Positions 9,366 to 19,475 of a DNA stretch of 64,000 bases are shown here, one piece after another. Position 1 is the stretch's first letter, and every line of letters begins with the position of its first letter. The translations under genes and the position numbers were made by a program. The notes beneath the pieces are model-generated. The model did not search any database and was not told the DNA's origin. It saw only the letters and a program-made list of their open reading frames with translations. Origin of the DNA: Malaya genurostris (lineage: Eukaryota > Arthropoda > Insecta > Diptera > Culicidae); assembly GCF_030247185.1 (NCBI RefSeq), contig NC_080571.1:28701198-28765197 (forward strand), in the 5' to 3' direction.

Positions 9366-10903
9366 ATGGCTGATGCTAGCCCAGTGGGATTAGGAGCTGT
9401 CCTGTTCCAAAAAGATAATAATGAAATTTTTCGAATTGTAAGTTATGTATCGAAAACCCTTTCCGACGTTGAAAAACGGTATGCTCAAATAGAACGTGAA
9501 GCACTTGCTTTAGTACGGGCTGTCGAGAAATATTACTATTACCTTTATGGAAATTTTTTTTGGCTCGTTACGGATCATAAACCGTTAGTTACGATTTTCG
9601 GAGAAAGAGCAAAGCCAAGTGCCAGGATAGAAAGATGGATATTAAGATTGATGTCTTTTGATTACAAAGTAATATATCATCCTGGAAAAGCTAATATTGC
9701 AGACCCATTTTCAAGACTATATCAAGAAAATGACAGCAGTATTAAGAGTTTTGATGAAGAAGCGGAAAGGATTATCCAATTTATTTGCACTGATAAGTGT
9801 CCCGTAGCTCTCACGAATGCGGAGTTAACAAACGCCACGCGAAATGATATAGAATTAACCGAACTGATCAGGTGGTTACCATATCCAACAAAAAGATGGC
9901 CTAAGACACTTTGTAGATATAAAATTATTGCAAACGATTTAACAACAGATGGAAATATTGTATTGAAGAACAATAAGATTGTTATACCCAAATGTTTGCA
10001 AAACCGTATTTTGCAGCTTGCTCACGATCCTCATTTAGGTATAGTAGCAATGAAAAAACGATTACGACAGAAAGTATGGTGGAACAGAATTGACATTATG
10101 ATTGAAAACTTTGTAAATACGTGTCATGGATGTTTATTAGTTTCTGAATGCTCAACAGAACCCATGGTAAGATCGCATATGCCAACAGGTCCATGGAAGA
10201 AGGTTGCTCTCGATTTCACTGAAGTTGAAAACAGTATACATCTACTTGTTGTAGTTGACTGTTTTTCACGATATCCGGAAATAGAGATGATGTCGTCAAT
10301 AACTGCTGCTGTTACCGTTTTTAAACTAAGAATTATATTTGCAAAATTTGGAATTCCCGAAGAGATAGTTTGTGATAATGGGCCTCCTTTCCATTCAGAA
10401 GAATTCAAACAATTCTGTGTTAAAAACGGAATCAATATTCAATATTCCGTACCATACGCACCATTTCAAAATGGTCTAGTTGAAAGATTCAATAAAACTT
10501 TATTAAAAACTGTAAAGATTAGTGTGGCGATGGGTAGGAATTGGAAATCTGATCTGCAGAATTTTCTTCTTGCTTAACGTTCAACTCCACATTCTACTAC
10601 AAACGTTGAGCCAGCAAAACTGCTTTTTGGACGTACAATTCGAGTGTGTTAAAAAGAACAGGAACAAGACTGACAGTAAAGAACCTGGCAACCAGAGCTG
10701 AAATAGATAGGCATGTGAATCATGCGAAGAAATGTATATCAGCAAATCCATTCGAAAAATTTGATGAGAGAAAAGAGGAAACCGAGATGGTAGGGCCAAC
10801 AAGGAGACGTGGAAATCGAAGAAAAACTAAAAGACCTAGTTATTTAAATGATTATTCATTGTATAGATGTAAGCATAAAAAATATTTTCAATATTATAGT
10901 TAA
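9366..10903 (+). pseudogene. Pol: RNase H and integrase region
   Basis: The frame continues after the TGA with RNase H (MADASPVGLGAVLFQ, EREALALVRAVEKY, LVTDHKPL), then the integrase HHCC zinc-binding region (HDPHLG...CHGC) and DDE core (VALDFTEVE, VCDNGPPFHSEEF, NGLVERFNKTLLK). A TAA at 10575-10577 breaks the family motif YRSTPH, and a frameshift near 10645 separates the basic C-terminal tail (TRRRGNRRKTKRP). RNase H degrades template RNA and integrase inserts the DNA copy; both active-site sets are visible, but the polyprotein is interrupted. Confidence 0.88.
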
Positions 10904-10916
10904 AACAAGGAAGAGA

Positions 10917-11027
10917 TGTAGTGTAGATATATAATAATCAAGTAGGCTAAGAATATCTCTTTGGTGATAAATGATCATTAAGTTATTAACTTCAACTAAA
11001 GACAGTTGATTTCCTTTAAACGCTACA
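10917..11027 (+). repeat. 3' LTR
   Basis: 111 bp, one substitution from the 5' LTR, followed by the target duplication TATGT at 11028-11032. Confidence 0.95.
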
Positions 11028-11032
11028 TATGT

Positions 11033-11200
11033 CTCCATCATCATCTCAATGCTAAGCGTCTCAATATCAACGTCGACGTTATTTTCTTGGTGAAACTTTT
11101 TCCTCTGGGACACCAAATTTTGTAACGTTACACGTTTTCTCTCGAGCTATGCTGCAATATCCTTGCTTTCACGCAAAAAAAAAAACAAATTAATTTTACG
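11033..11200 (-). other. Possible reading frame cut by the Gypsy insertion
   Basis: On the minus strand, reading through the empty site (right flank joined to left flank at TATGT) gives a coding-like stretch with RKKFHQENNVDVDIE and LSIEMMMETY continuing into GLNEARRSR and a stop. A stop also lies about 25 codons upstream. I do not recognise it; it may be the end of an older retroelement or gene. Confidence 0.25.
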
Positions 11201-12402
11201 AATGACGATGCAAATAATAAAGACTCAAATTAACAAATTACGGAAAGTTTCGGAAATGACTTATTGTTGGATTAGCATGAATTCACTGGTTTCGACTATA
11301 ATTTGCATTCGGTTATCAAGAAGTGCGACTGAATGAATTTATATGCACCATTTAACAGGTCGGCTGAAAAGTTCGTATCGTTTAATATAAACACACATTT
11401 TTTTGCCAAAATTCGTTTTTATTATTCAACATAATTGCCATCAGAGGCGATACAGCGATTATAGCGATCTTCCAACTTTTCGATACCATTTTTGTAGTAC
11501 GATTTGTCCTTTGCCTCAAAATAGGCCTCAGTTTCAGCGATTACCTCTTCATTGCTTCTAATTTTTTTTACCAGCGAGCATTCTCTTGAGGTCTGAGAAC
11601 AGGAAAAAGTCACTGGGGGCCAAATCTGGTGAATACGGTGGATGAGGGAGCAATTCGAAGCGCAATTCGTTCAATTTCAGCATGGTTTTCATCGACTTGT
11701 GACACGGTGCATTGTCTTGATGAAACAAAACTTTTTTTTTCTTCAAATGAGGCCGTTTTTTTTTTTTAAATTTCGTCCTTCAAACGCTCTAATAACGCTA
11801 TATAATAGTCACTGCTGATGGTTTTTCCCTTTTCAAGGTAGTCGATGAAAATTATACCATGCGAATCCCAAAATACAGACGCCATAACCTTACCGGCCGA
11901 TTGTTGAGTCTATCCACGCTTTGGGTTCGGTTCATCGCCTGCAGTCCACTCAGCTGACTGTCGATTGGACTCCGGAGTGAAGTGATGGAGCCATGTTTCG
12001 TCCATTGTTATATATCGACGAAAAAAATCGGTTTTATTTTGATATAACAGCTCCAAACTCTGCTCAGAATCATCAATTCGTTGTTGTTTTTGATCGATTG
12101 TGAGCTCACGCGGCACCCATTTTGCACAAAGCTTTCTCATATCCAAATATTCGTAAATAATATGTCCAACACGTTCCTTTGATATCTTTAGGGTGTCAGC
12201 TATCTCGATCAACTTCACTTTACGGTCATTGAAAATCATTTTGTGGATTTTTATCACGTTTTCATCGGTAACAGCCTCTTTTGGACGTCCACTGCGTTCA
12301 TCGTCTTCGGTGCTCATAAGACCAGTACGAAATTTTGCAAACCACTTACGAATCGTTGCTTCGCCCGGTGCAGAGTCTGGATAACACTCATCAAGCCATT
12401 TT

Positions 12403-13193
12403 GTCGTGAATACGACTTACTTTACTATGGGGCGCCTTCTCAAAATTAGCCATATGGAAGAATGGGCAGAACTTAATCGCGAATATCTCGACTTGTATTA
12501 ATGGTAGCAACATAATTCTTTCACCATTTCATCAAAAATATGATCAGGAATTCAGGATAATATTTTGAACAGTGTGCGATAACCACAAACAACTCAAAAA
12601 TTAAGTTTTCTTAAAATTTGAAAACAACGCGGAAAACTTTTTACTTTCGCTTGGGTTTTTCGCGCAAGGACGACGATTTTGAGATAGTCAGGCACATATC
12701 TTCAACTGAATGCGTATAAAAGGGGAACCGTGGTCGAAAATCGATCATTTCTTTTCGTGCGTTCGATGGAAGCAGACGTCGTGGGAGTGGAATCATCAAC
12801 CAGCAGCGACAGAGAATGCACCTTCTGCGTGGTTAATAAAAACCTCAAACGCTCAGGTCGCATCTCTCATTCGCTTGCTGGCCATCGAGGCGCGAGGACC
12901 AGCCAGCAGCAGCAGCGAGAGTTAACCAGCAGCGACGGAGAATGCACCTTCTGCGTGGTTAAAAACCTCAAACGCTCAGGTCGCATCTCTCATTCGCTTG
13001 CTCGCCATCAAGGCGAGAACCAGCAGCGACTGAAACAGGATTCTGAGTCTGTTATTGGATCTAAATTTAGGTCTTGAACTCAGGGTCCAGTTCTCTATTC
13101 CAGACTTCTATTCGGTTCTTCTTAAAACCATAATAATACTCCTAAAGAATTATGCGGAATTTACTTTACTGTACCTCTATCCAACCCATTTTT
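12403..13193 (+). mobile_element. GTCG element, subtype A (left part)
   Basis: Begins GTCGTGAATACGAC, a 5-bp-stem hairpin, then TTACTTTACTATGGGGCGCC, as in the copy at 31522. About 300 bp in there is a TATAAAAG box (near 12716) and, 45-50 bp later, an ATG (12769) opening a 102-codon frame that contains two imperfect copies of CTFCVV..NLKRSGRISHSLA, reflecting a direct repeat of about 130 bp (12820-12890 and 12945-13015). I do not recognise this frame. No right end is seen before the next left end at 13194, so this copy is truncated or fused to the following one. Confidence 0.7.
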
Positions 13194-14370
13194 GTCGTGA
13201 ATACGACTTACTTTACTATGGGGTGCCTTTTCAAAATTTACCCTCTGAGAGAGTGATAAGTTTCTGATCGTGAATATCTATCGTTGTATCTAATGAATCA
13301 ACATAATACTTGCGACATGCCGACATGGAAATATGATCACAATTTTATGATAAAATTTTCAGTTTTGAGACATAGTCTCAAATAATTCAAAATTAAACTT
13401 TTCTGAAATGTTTGGTATAAACGAGTATCAAAGAGGATAATTCATAAGGCGCGTTTGCCTTTCTCGTATTTTTAAAGCTCATAGCTCAGTGATCTGTGAA
13501 AGGATTTATATAATCTAACTACCAATAGAATCGAAATTTTTCAATTTAAACGTGTATAGCAAAAGCAATGAAGTATTTCAATAGTACACTATTGAAAAAC
13601 CTGTCTCATTTGCTCCATGTCAACACCAGCCAATCAGAACGCGTTCTAAGGAAGAGAACAAAATATCTGCTGCTGTACAACAAATCGTCCGGAAAAAATG
13701 TTCCGAAAAGTGGTGAATATCACAGTGAGTTCCTCAATTTGGTCCTTGTGAATGCTAGAAACGAATGCCTACAGCATATTGATAGTTTCTTTCAATAAAT
13801 TATGCAAATCCGAAATGAAATAATCGACAATAAAATTCTGTATGCGGCTATTTTTATAGCCGTTAGGACCGCCCATTAGTGAAAAAGCTACAAACGAAAT
13901 CACATAAAAGGAAATCTCTTAACAAAAATTCAATCAGTTTGGATTCAATCGCCACTGCGAGCAGATGTGTTTTGTGTCGTCTGCACGCTTTCGACAAGAG
14001 CGATTACGTCACAGCTGCCAGTCATTAGCATTGGGAAAAAACAACGGTGGAGAGCATTGCACAATATCAGCTGTTCTAATGGCTCTAAAAGTTTTCTAAA
14101 GAACTATTAGGATTTGTTGTTTGCAAATCGTAGGGAAATATCCTCAGTTTACTGCAAATCAAGAACAGTTTGCTTAGATTTGTGCACTTTTCGCTGTGTG
14201 AAATTCACAGTAATCGAGATCAAGTGAAGCGTTCTTTGTTTTTGCGAAAAATGTTAAAAAGGGGAATGCGTACATAATTCATACAATTGATATTCGGAAG
14301 TGTTAAGGAACATGTCAGTTGTTTTCGTATTCACGACATCCAGTTATGTCTCTGACATTACCCACCCGCC
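13194..14370 (+). mobile_element. GTCG element, subtype B
   Basis: Left end GTCGTGAATACGAC; right end TATTCACGACATCC, the small palindrome ATGTCTCTGACAT, then CCCACCCGCC at 14370. Together with the preceding copy it interrupts the mariner in a run of T, with TTTT on both sides. Its interior resembles the histone-bearing copy at 60.2 kb for about 500 bp (CCAATCAGAACGCG near 13633) and then differs. A strong 7-bp stem with a TTTT loop lies at 13845-13862. No convincing gene. Confidence 0.7.
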
Positions 14371-14636
14371 TTTTTTGGTATCAGCGCCACTTTTTTTCAT
14401 CAAAAAGTAGTGTTTCATCAACACACGAAATTCCTTTTTTTTCCATTTTTTTTTTCACAATAACAAAAGTAGCTTCACTCAAAATGCAATATTTCACAAA
14501 CTAATAATCAGACAGCTGTCAAATTTATACACGTATCTTTTGACGGTTGGTACTAACTGAAAATGGTATGGATTTAATTCTAGTGGCGCCCTCTCATAGA
14601 AACGATACGAACTTTTCAGCCGATCTGTTACCAGCC

Positions 14637-14690
14637 AAGCAGACGTGTGCTTATGTGGCTCAGTCGATCAACGGACGTCCTAGTATATTA
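14637..14690 (+). repeat. SINE-like head fragment
   Basis: GCCAAGCAGACGTGTGCTTA then TGTGGCTCAGTCGATCAAC resembles the tRNA-like head seen in reverse at 19370-19475 (A box TGGCTCGGTCGATTAAC). Only the A-box half is present. Confidence 0.45.
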
Positions 14691-15417
14691 CTATTCTAGT
14701 AACTGTTGTGTTATGGAAAAAGCGCAATTTTTGTTTGTTGTGCAACATATCTTTAAGTTCTTCCGTTGTTACGAACATTTATTCACAGTTATTGTGCAAC
14801 TGATACAAAAACTCATGCATCGATCCCATTACAAATGCTGCAATTAAATCATCGAAAAAACGATTGTGAAACTCATGAAAACTACTACGTAATGTAAACA
14901 AGAATTGAATTGATGTTTACAAAAAATAGCAAACATAATCTCTAATGAATAAGTTTCAGATTTGATTTTCAAAACAACTACTCGTAACACAAACTTGGTA
15001 CACATAAATAAACGGTAATACTACATATTGTAGAATTGATCTTTCATGTTTTAGTAAATAGAAAATCGACAACGAACTGCATTTTTATGGTGAAACATGT
15101 CTTCGTAAGCCTGAAATTTTCAAGCGCCTTTGAATGTACGTGTTTTGATGATTGCACATCAATTTCTATGAAAATAACAATATATTCTTTTCAATGAATA
15201 TGATCGGAATAGTGTTCAAAATATGTATAAGAATGCTATCGAACACCTTTTCAGACGATTCTAATCATATTGATGTTTTGATTAATCTGAAAAATTTTGA
15301 AATGAATTTTTCTTCAATATTTTTCAATATGGCATTGAGGATAACAGTGTGTTGAAAAGAAAATGGTTCAACCAACGTATGATTTATTTCACCTAAATAA
15401 AAGAAAATATGAACGTG

Positions 15418-16593
15418 CACGGAACGACCGAAATTAGCTCTGCGCCTAATTCGTATTACTGTTTTTGAATTAGTTGATTTTAACAACAAAATTTCCCAAA
15501 TAACTATAAAATTAGTTAAAATTTAGAATTTACTGTGCTGAAAAAAACTCTTATTTTTAGAGAATGTGTTTAGTTGGCGAATATTCTGGACACAAACCAG
15601 CAATATTTCGATCCAACACGAAATTCTCATTGACAACTAATTTCGTTATTAAAATCAGAAACTTTGATTCTATTTATCTATCACCGTCATTACTGAAGGA
15701 CAGTAGTGTCAAAGCAAAACAATCCATTAAAAAGCTAAAAGGGACAGTCTTGTTGAATCTGCTCGCAAATTGTTTAGATGTTTTTCGCATGTGTTACGAT
15801 ATATCCCTATATAAATTTCTAAACCGATATGTAAAAATGACGTAAACTGTTAGTGGAAAGTGTATTTATTCAGAATTTGTGCGCAGTTGAAGCGATTGTG
15901 GGTAATAATGTTTTTACACGAAACAGTGAATTGAGTTTCGAATGTTGCACTCTAATTGTATATGTCAAATGATGTTTTTTGTACCTTCCAACCTTCTGGG
16001 CCACGCTGTCCGGTGTACTACTTGTATTCGGTTTTTATTTTCCGAGTGCTCAAAGTTTTCAGTGAGAGAGTCGATTTCGCGAAGTCGAATGAAGAAAACA
16101 GCGATTTAGAAGTAAAATTTTTCAAAAAGAAGTGTATGTTTCGCTTATGTCTTTTTCTCCAATACAACATCGTATTTATACCTGCAAATATAGAAAAGAT
16201 AACCGCGACTGAAATTTTTTTCGGTAGTAGTGTGCCATCTAGTGGCTAGTAGTCATTACGGTGTTAACGAGCGCCATATAGCTGCTAATTGCAGAAACCA
16301 ATTCAACCACTTATGTTGGTTGAAAACAACGTTTTATTTCTCTAATTCAACTAAAAATTTAGTTGAATGGATATGAAGCGTGCCTTAGCTAAGAAATGAC
16401 AGCACGTTTAATTGGTGAATTCAACTAAAAAAATAGCCATTTCAACAAATATTTTATTATTATTAAGAAAATTAGAATTAAAAAATCTAAATTTGCAAAA
16501 GTAAGATTTTTTTAGTTGTCTCAAAAAATAACTAACTAAATTCAGAAAATCAACTAATTTTTTCGCCAAAACGCTAATTTCGGTCTTTCCGTG
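15418..16593. mobile_element. TIR element CACGGAA...TTCCGTG inside W copy 1
   Basis: Ends CACGGAACGACCGAAATTAGC and its imperfect complement GCTAATTTCGGTCTTTCCGTG. The flanking W sequence matches copy 2 across the site, so it is an insertion. The ORFs inside are short and unrecognised; it is probably non-autonomous. The target duplication looks like only TG, which I cannot prove. Confidence 0.65.
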
Positions 16594-17049
16594 TGTAAAT
16601 ATTAAAAAGAGAAATTTTTGTTTTTATTTTTATCAAAATAGTTGTTTTTATATTTATCAAACTAGTTGACTTAAACAACAATATAATTTAGTCATTCATC
16701 TTAGTGAACCCGACTTTTGTGATACACACTGTAGGTGTGCTTTAGTTGCAAAAACAAGTTGCTCAAGCGGTAATATATAACTAGGAGAGTAACTACGATG
16801 CACTTAACTTTTCTTTCGATATTTTTAAAAAGTGATGTCAGGTTTGTTCATGTTTTTCGCGAGATAAAAACCGGATACAAATTATCTCATTGTTTTTTGT
16901 TTTCATTGCATATGTAATACTGTATTTCTGAAACTTTTATGATAATATTCTCATGTCGCAAGTTTTGCGTTCATTTCAAGCAGATAAATCTGGTACAACT
17001 TATTTGCAAGTTTCGAGTTGTGTTTCTAAAAATGAAGAAATCTGCACAC

Positions 17050-17592
17050 ACTTTTTCTTTTATTTAGGTGAAATAAATCATTACGTTGGTTGAACCATTT
17101 TCTTTTCAACACACTGTTATCCTTAATGCCATATTGAAAAATATTGAAGAAAAATTCATTTCAAAATTTTTCAGATTAATTAAAACATCAATATGATTAG
17201 AATCGTCTGAAAAGGTGTTCGATAGCATTCTTATACATATTTTAAACACTATTCCGATCATATTCATTGAAAAGAATATATTGTTATTTTCATAGAAATT
17301 GATGTGCAATCATCAAAACACGTACATTCAAAGGCGCTTGAAAATTTCAGGCTTACGAAGACATGTTTCACCATAAAAATGCAGTTCGTTGTCGATTTTC
17401 TATTTACTAAAACATGAAAGATCAATTCTACAATATGTAGTATTACCATTTATTTATGTGTACCAAGTTTGTGTTACGAGTAGTTGTTTTGAAAATCAAA
17501 TCTGAAACTTATTCATTAGAAATTATGTTTGCTATTTTTTGTAAACATCAATTCAATTCTTGTTTACATTACGTAGTAGTTTTCATGAGGCA
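17050..17592 (-). repeat. 540-bp inverted duplicate of 14868-15410
   Basis: Reverse complement of the left part of W copy 1 with only a few differences by eye, so that the same 67-codon frame occurs at 15152-15355 plus and 17106-17309 minus. W copy 2 has only one such segment, so the duplication arose in copy 1. The junction word CATGA occurs at the breakpoint in both the arm and the neighbouring W sequence. Confidence 0.8.
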
Positions 17593-18060
17593 ACCAAGAC
17601 TATGCGAACTCGGCTGCAAAATTGTTTTTACTGCGAGATTTTCAATTCGGCTTACCATTGTTTTGCCTTGCGGAGACCATAATTTCACTATTTTTTTCTT
17701 CACAAGAGATATACAGCCATTTCGGCATATGTTGAGTCGGATACAATTATGACAGTCATTTGGAAACTTTTTGAAAAGTTGAACAATTGTTTTAGTTACT
17801 TCGTTTTTACATGACGATGTGAAAATTGTTGCTGAGCTTCTATAACTGCTAGTGCAACGATAGCAAGTTTGTGATGTACTGCACAATTGTTTCAGATATA
17901 CCTTAAATTGTTCTATAGTGATTTTTTGAGTAGTATTGTAAAACTTAACAGTGATAAGTTGCACAACCGATTTTAATATATTTGAAAATCTTTCTGAACT
18001 TATTTAATATAAAAAAACAATACTAAAACAATTGTAGAACCTCTTGAAATTTCAATAATA

Positions 18061-18299
18061 ATAATAAAATTCAATGCGTCACCGTCACCGGAACGTCAGC
18101 TTCCAAAATTAGTTTAATACTTTCTTTATTTCTTTACCGGAACGTCCACATGCTCCGTCCGACAAGACATTCCGTGACGGTGACGTTACGTGTGAATGTC
18201 TCCATAAGAATGCATATAATTAATTTTCACGCTGACGGTGACGGAGGATGACTGTGACGGACAGTCTGAATGGAACTTAAAACTGAATTTTCTCCTATA
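18061..18299. other. Small palindromic repeat, no gene
   Basis: Contains CGTCACCGTCACC near 18078 and inverted GACGGTGACG words near 18176 and 18232, suggesting a decayed MITE of about 170 bp. No coding potential seen. Confidence 0.4.
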
Positions 18300-18423
18300 A
18301 AACACACAGGCAATTTTGAATTACTCGTCAGCGATCGTCTGCAGACGAGATATGTTCTTAACAAATATCCTTGTCGTTGACATTTGCACTGATAACATTC
18401 ACTGTATATCAAATCAGATTTCA

Positions 18424-18940
18424 GTATACACCCAAACCTCCGTTTACGAACACTTTTTTTACGTAACCTCTTTTTACGTAACTCTTTTTACGAACCAAAT
18501 CCCAAATAACGTAATCTTTTTTTACGAACCAAATCCCAAATAACGTAAACTCTTTTTACGAACCAACTTCGTAAAAATAGGTTTTTGCATTCAATGAAAA
18601 CAATTTCCGGCTCCATGGAAATAACTACAATATGGGTATTTTCGGAACGGGATTGATGAGTAGTTGACGGAAAACGATGTTTGAAGTGGTTTGGAAATCC
18701 AAGATGGCATTATCGACAAACCGGAAGTCGCCATCTTGGATTTTGAACCGACCCCTAACATCATTTTCTTGCACTTACTTATCACATCCGTTCCGAAAAT
18801 GGCCATGTGTTTAGGGGTTTCCACATTCATTACACAAAACTTTTTTTACGAAGTAAATTCCAAATAACGTAAACTTTTTTTACGAACTACCTCCATTTAC
18901 GAACCCCCGTTTAGTTCGTAAATGGAGGTTTCGGTGTATA
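18424..18940. mobile_element. MITE with TA target site (TACACC...GGTGTA)
   Basis: About 515 bp. Ends ACACCCAAACCTCCGTTTACG and complement, within TA. The interior has several TTTTTACGAACC words. The uninterrupted counterpart of the insertion point is in the right arm of the host element (ACGAATATAAACTGAAATC near 19990), confirming the boundaries. Size, TA target and ends fit a non-autonomous Tc1/mariner-type element. A truncated relative is at 26268-26589. Confidence 0.75.
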
Positions 18941-19369
18941 TTCGTTACCATGGTAACTCTCACAAGAAATGATTTTTATGGACAACGGAGCCTATAAATA
19001 GACAAATTTAGTAAACGTCACAGACGTTTTTTGAAAGTAACTGTCAGACCTTTTTTTTAAAGTGAGATAAGAAGTCACGACTTTGAAAAAAGGCAATTCA
19101 TGTTGAATTACGTTATGTCATTAGCCGGTAAGTTTTTCTATAGAAAACCTCTATGGATAAATATCCTCTATTCCTTAATTAAAGTAGAGATCGATATACG
19201 CTTGCTATATTGTTCTGTTCATAACGATTAAGATGATTCTTTTATGCAGATGTCGGGAGTACACACTTAAATTTAAAATGGAAGAACATTTAAATTTACG
19301 TGGAAGAACATTTAATATTATGTCTAAAACTCCACGACATGAAATTCATTGAAATAAAAAAAAAGAATT

Positions 19370-19475
19370 TTGTAGCAACCCACCGCGACTCGAACCGAGA
19401 ATCATTGGATCGCAAGTTCGTCTGTTAATCGACCGAGCCACAGAAGCATGCATCTGCTTGGCCGGTAAAAGGGGC
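19370..19475 (-). repeat. tRNA-derived SINE head
   Basis: On the minus strand: A box TGGCTCGGTCGATTAAC and B box GGTTCGAGTCG about 45 nt later, followed within 30 nt by a run of T that could stop RNA polymerase III. Spacing fits an internal promoter from a tRNA. The body is short, so this is a SINE head or tRNA-like relic. Confidence 0.55.

Larger units (their letters stand above)
6382..11027 (+). mobile_element. Ty3/Gypsy LTR retrotransposon, recent but defective
   Basis: A 4,646-bp element bounded by two 111-bp LTRs (TGTAGTG to GCTACA) that differ at one base, with a 5-bp target duplication TATGT on both sides. A possible primer-binding site, TTGGCGACGAGTGGGA, follows the left LTR and a purine-rich tract (AAGGAAGAGA) precedes the right LTR. 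Order is gag, protease, reverse transcriptase, RNase H, integrase, which is the Ty3/Gypsy order. No envelope gene is seen. The very short LTRs and gag style would fit a mag-like lineage, but this is tentative. Gag is intact; pol has at least five disabling lesions. Confidence 0.93.
11355..14628 (-). mobile_element. Irritans-like mariner (DD34D), interrupted
   Basis: Perfectly placed terminal inverted repeats (ACAGGTCGGCTGAAAAG at the left, its complement with one change at the right) flanked by TA. The minus-strand transposase is recognisable from MEKKG and FRVLMKHYFLMKK near 14.4 kb, then after the insertion WLDECYPDSAPGEATIR, the HTH region ending RVGHIIYEYL, YITMDETWLHHFTPE, LFHQDNAPCHKS, SPDLAPSDFFLFSDL and SNEEVIAETEAYF. 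The catalytic Asp residues (MDETW, QDN, APSD) are present with 34-residue spacing, but frameshifts separate the parts. Without the 1,968-bp insertion at 12403-14370 it is about 1.3 kb, normal for mariner. Confidence 0.9.
14631..18060. mobile_element. W element, copy 1 (unclassified), rearranged
   Basis: AT-rich sequence that is homologous, in reverse, to 21052-23708. Segments 14690-15417, 16594-17050 and 17600-18060 follow the order of copy 2. It differs by a TIR insertion (15418-16593) and by an extra inverted duplicate of its own left part (17050-17592). Short frames inside it show no recognisable protein. Its left boundary is unclear because a SINE-like head abuts it. Confidence 0.6.

Noticed and set aside
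7116..10903. Reading the Gypsy element as a domesticated host gene
   Set aside because: Intact LTRs, target duplication and several stops in pol show an ordinary defective retrotransposon.
13568..13798. 76-codon frame in the GTCG element as a histone or other gene
   Set aside because: No similarity to any histone or known family could be seen; the region matches promoter-like sequence in the other copy only upstream.
15152..17309. Identical 67-codon frames on both strands as a gene family
   Set aside because: They sit in the inverted duplicate of the noncoding W element and have no recognisable domain or coding bias.
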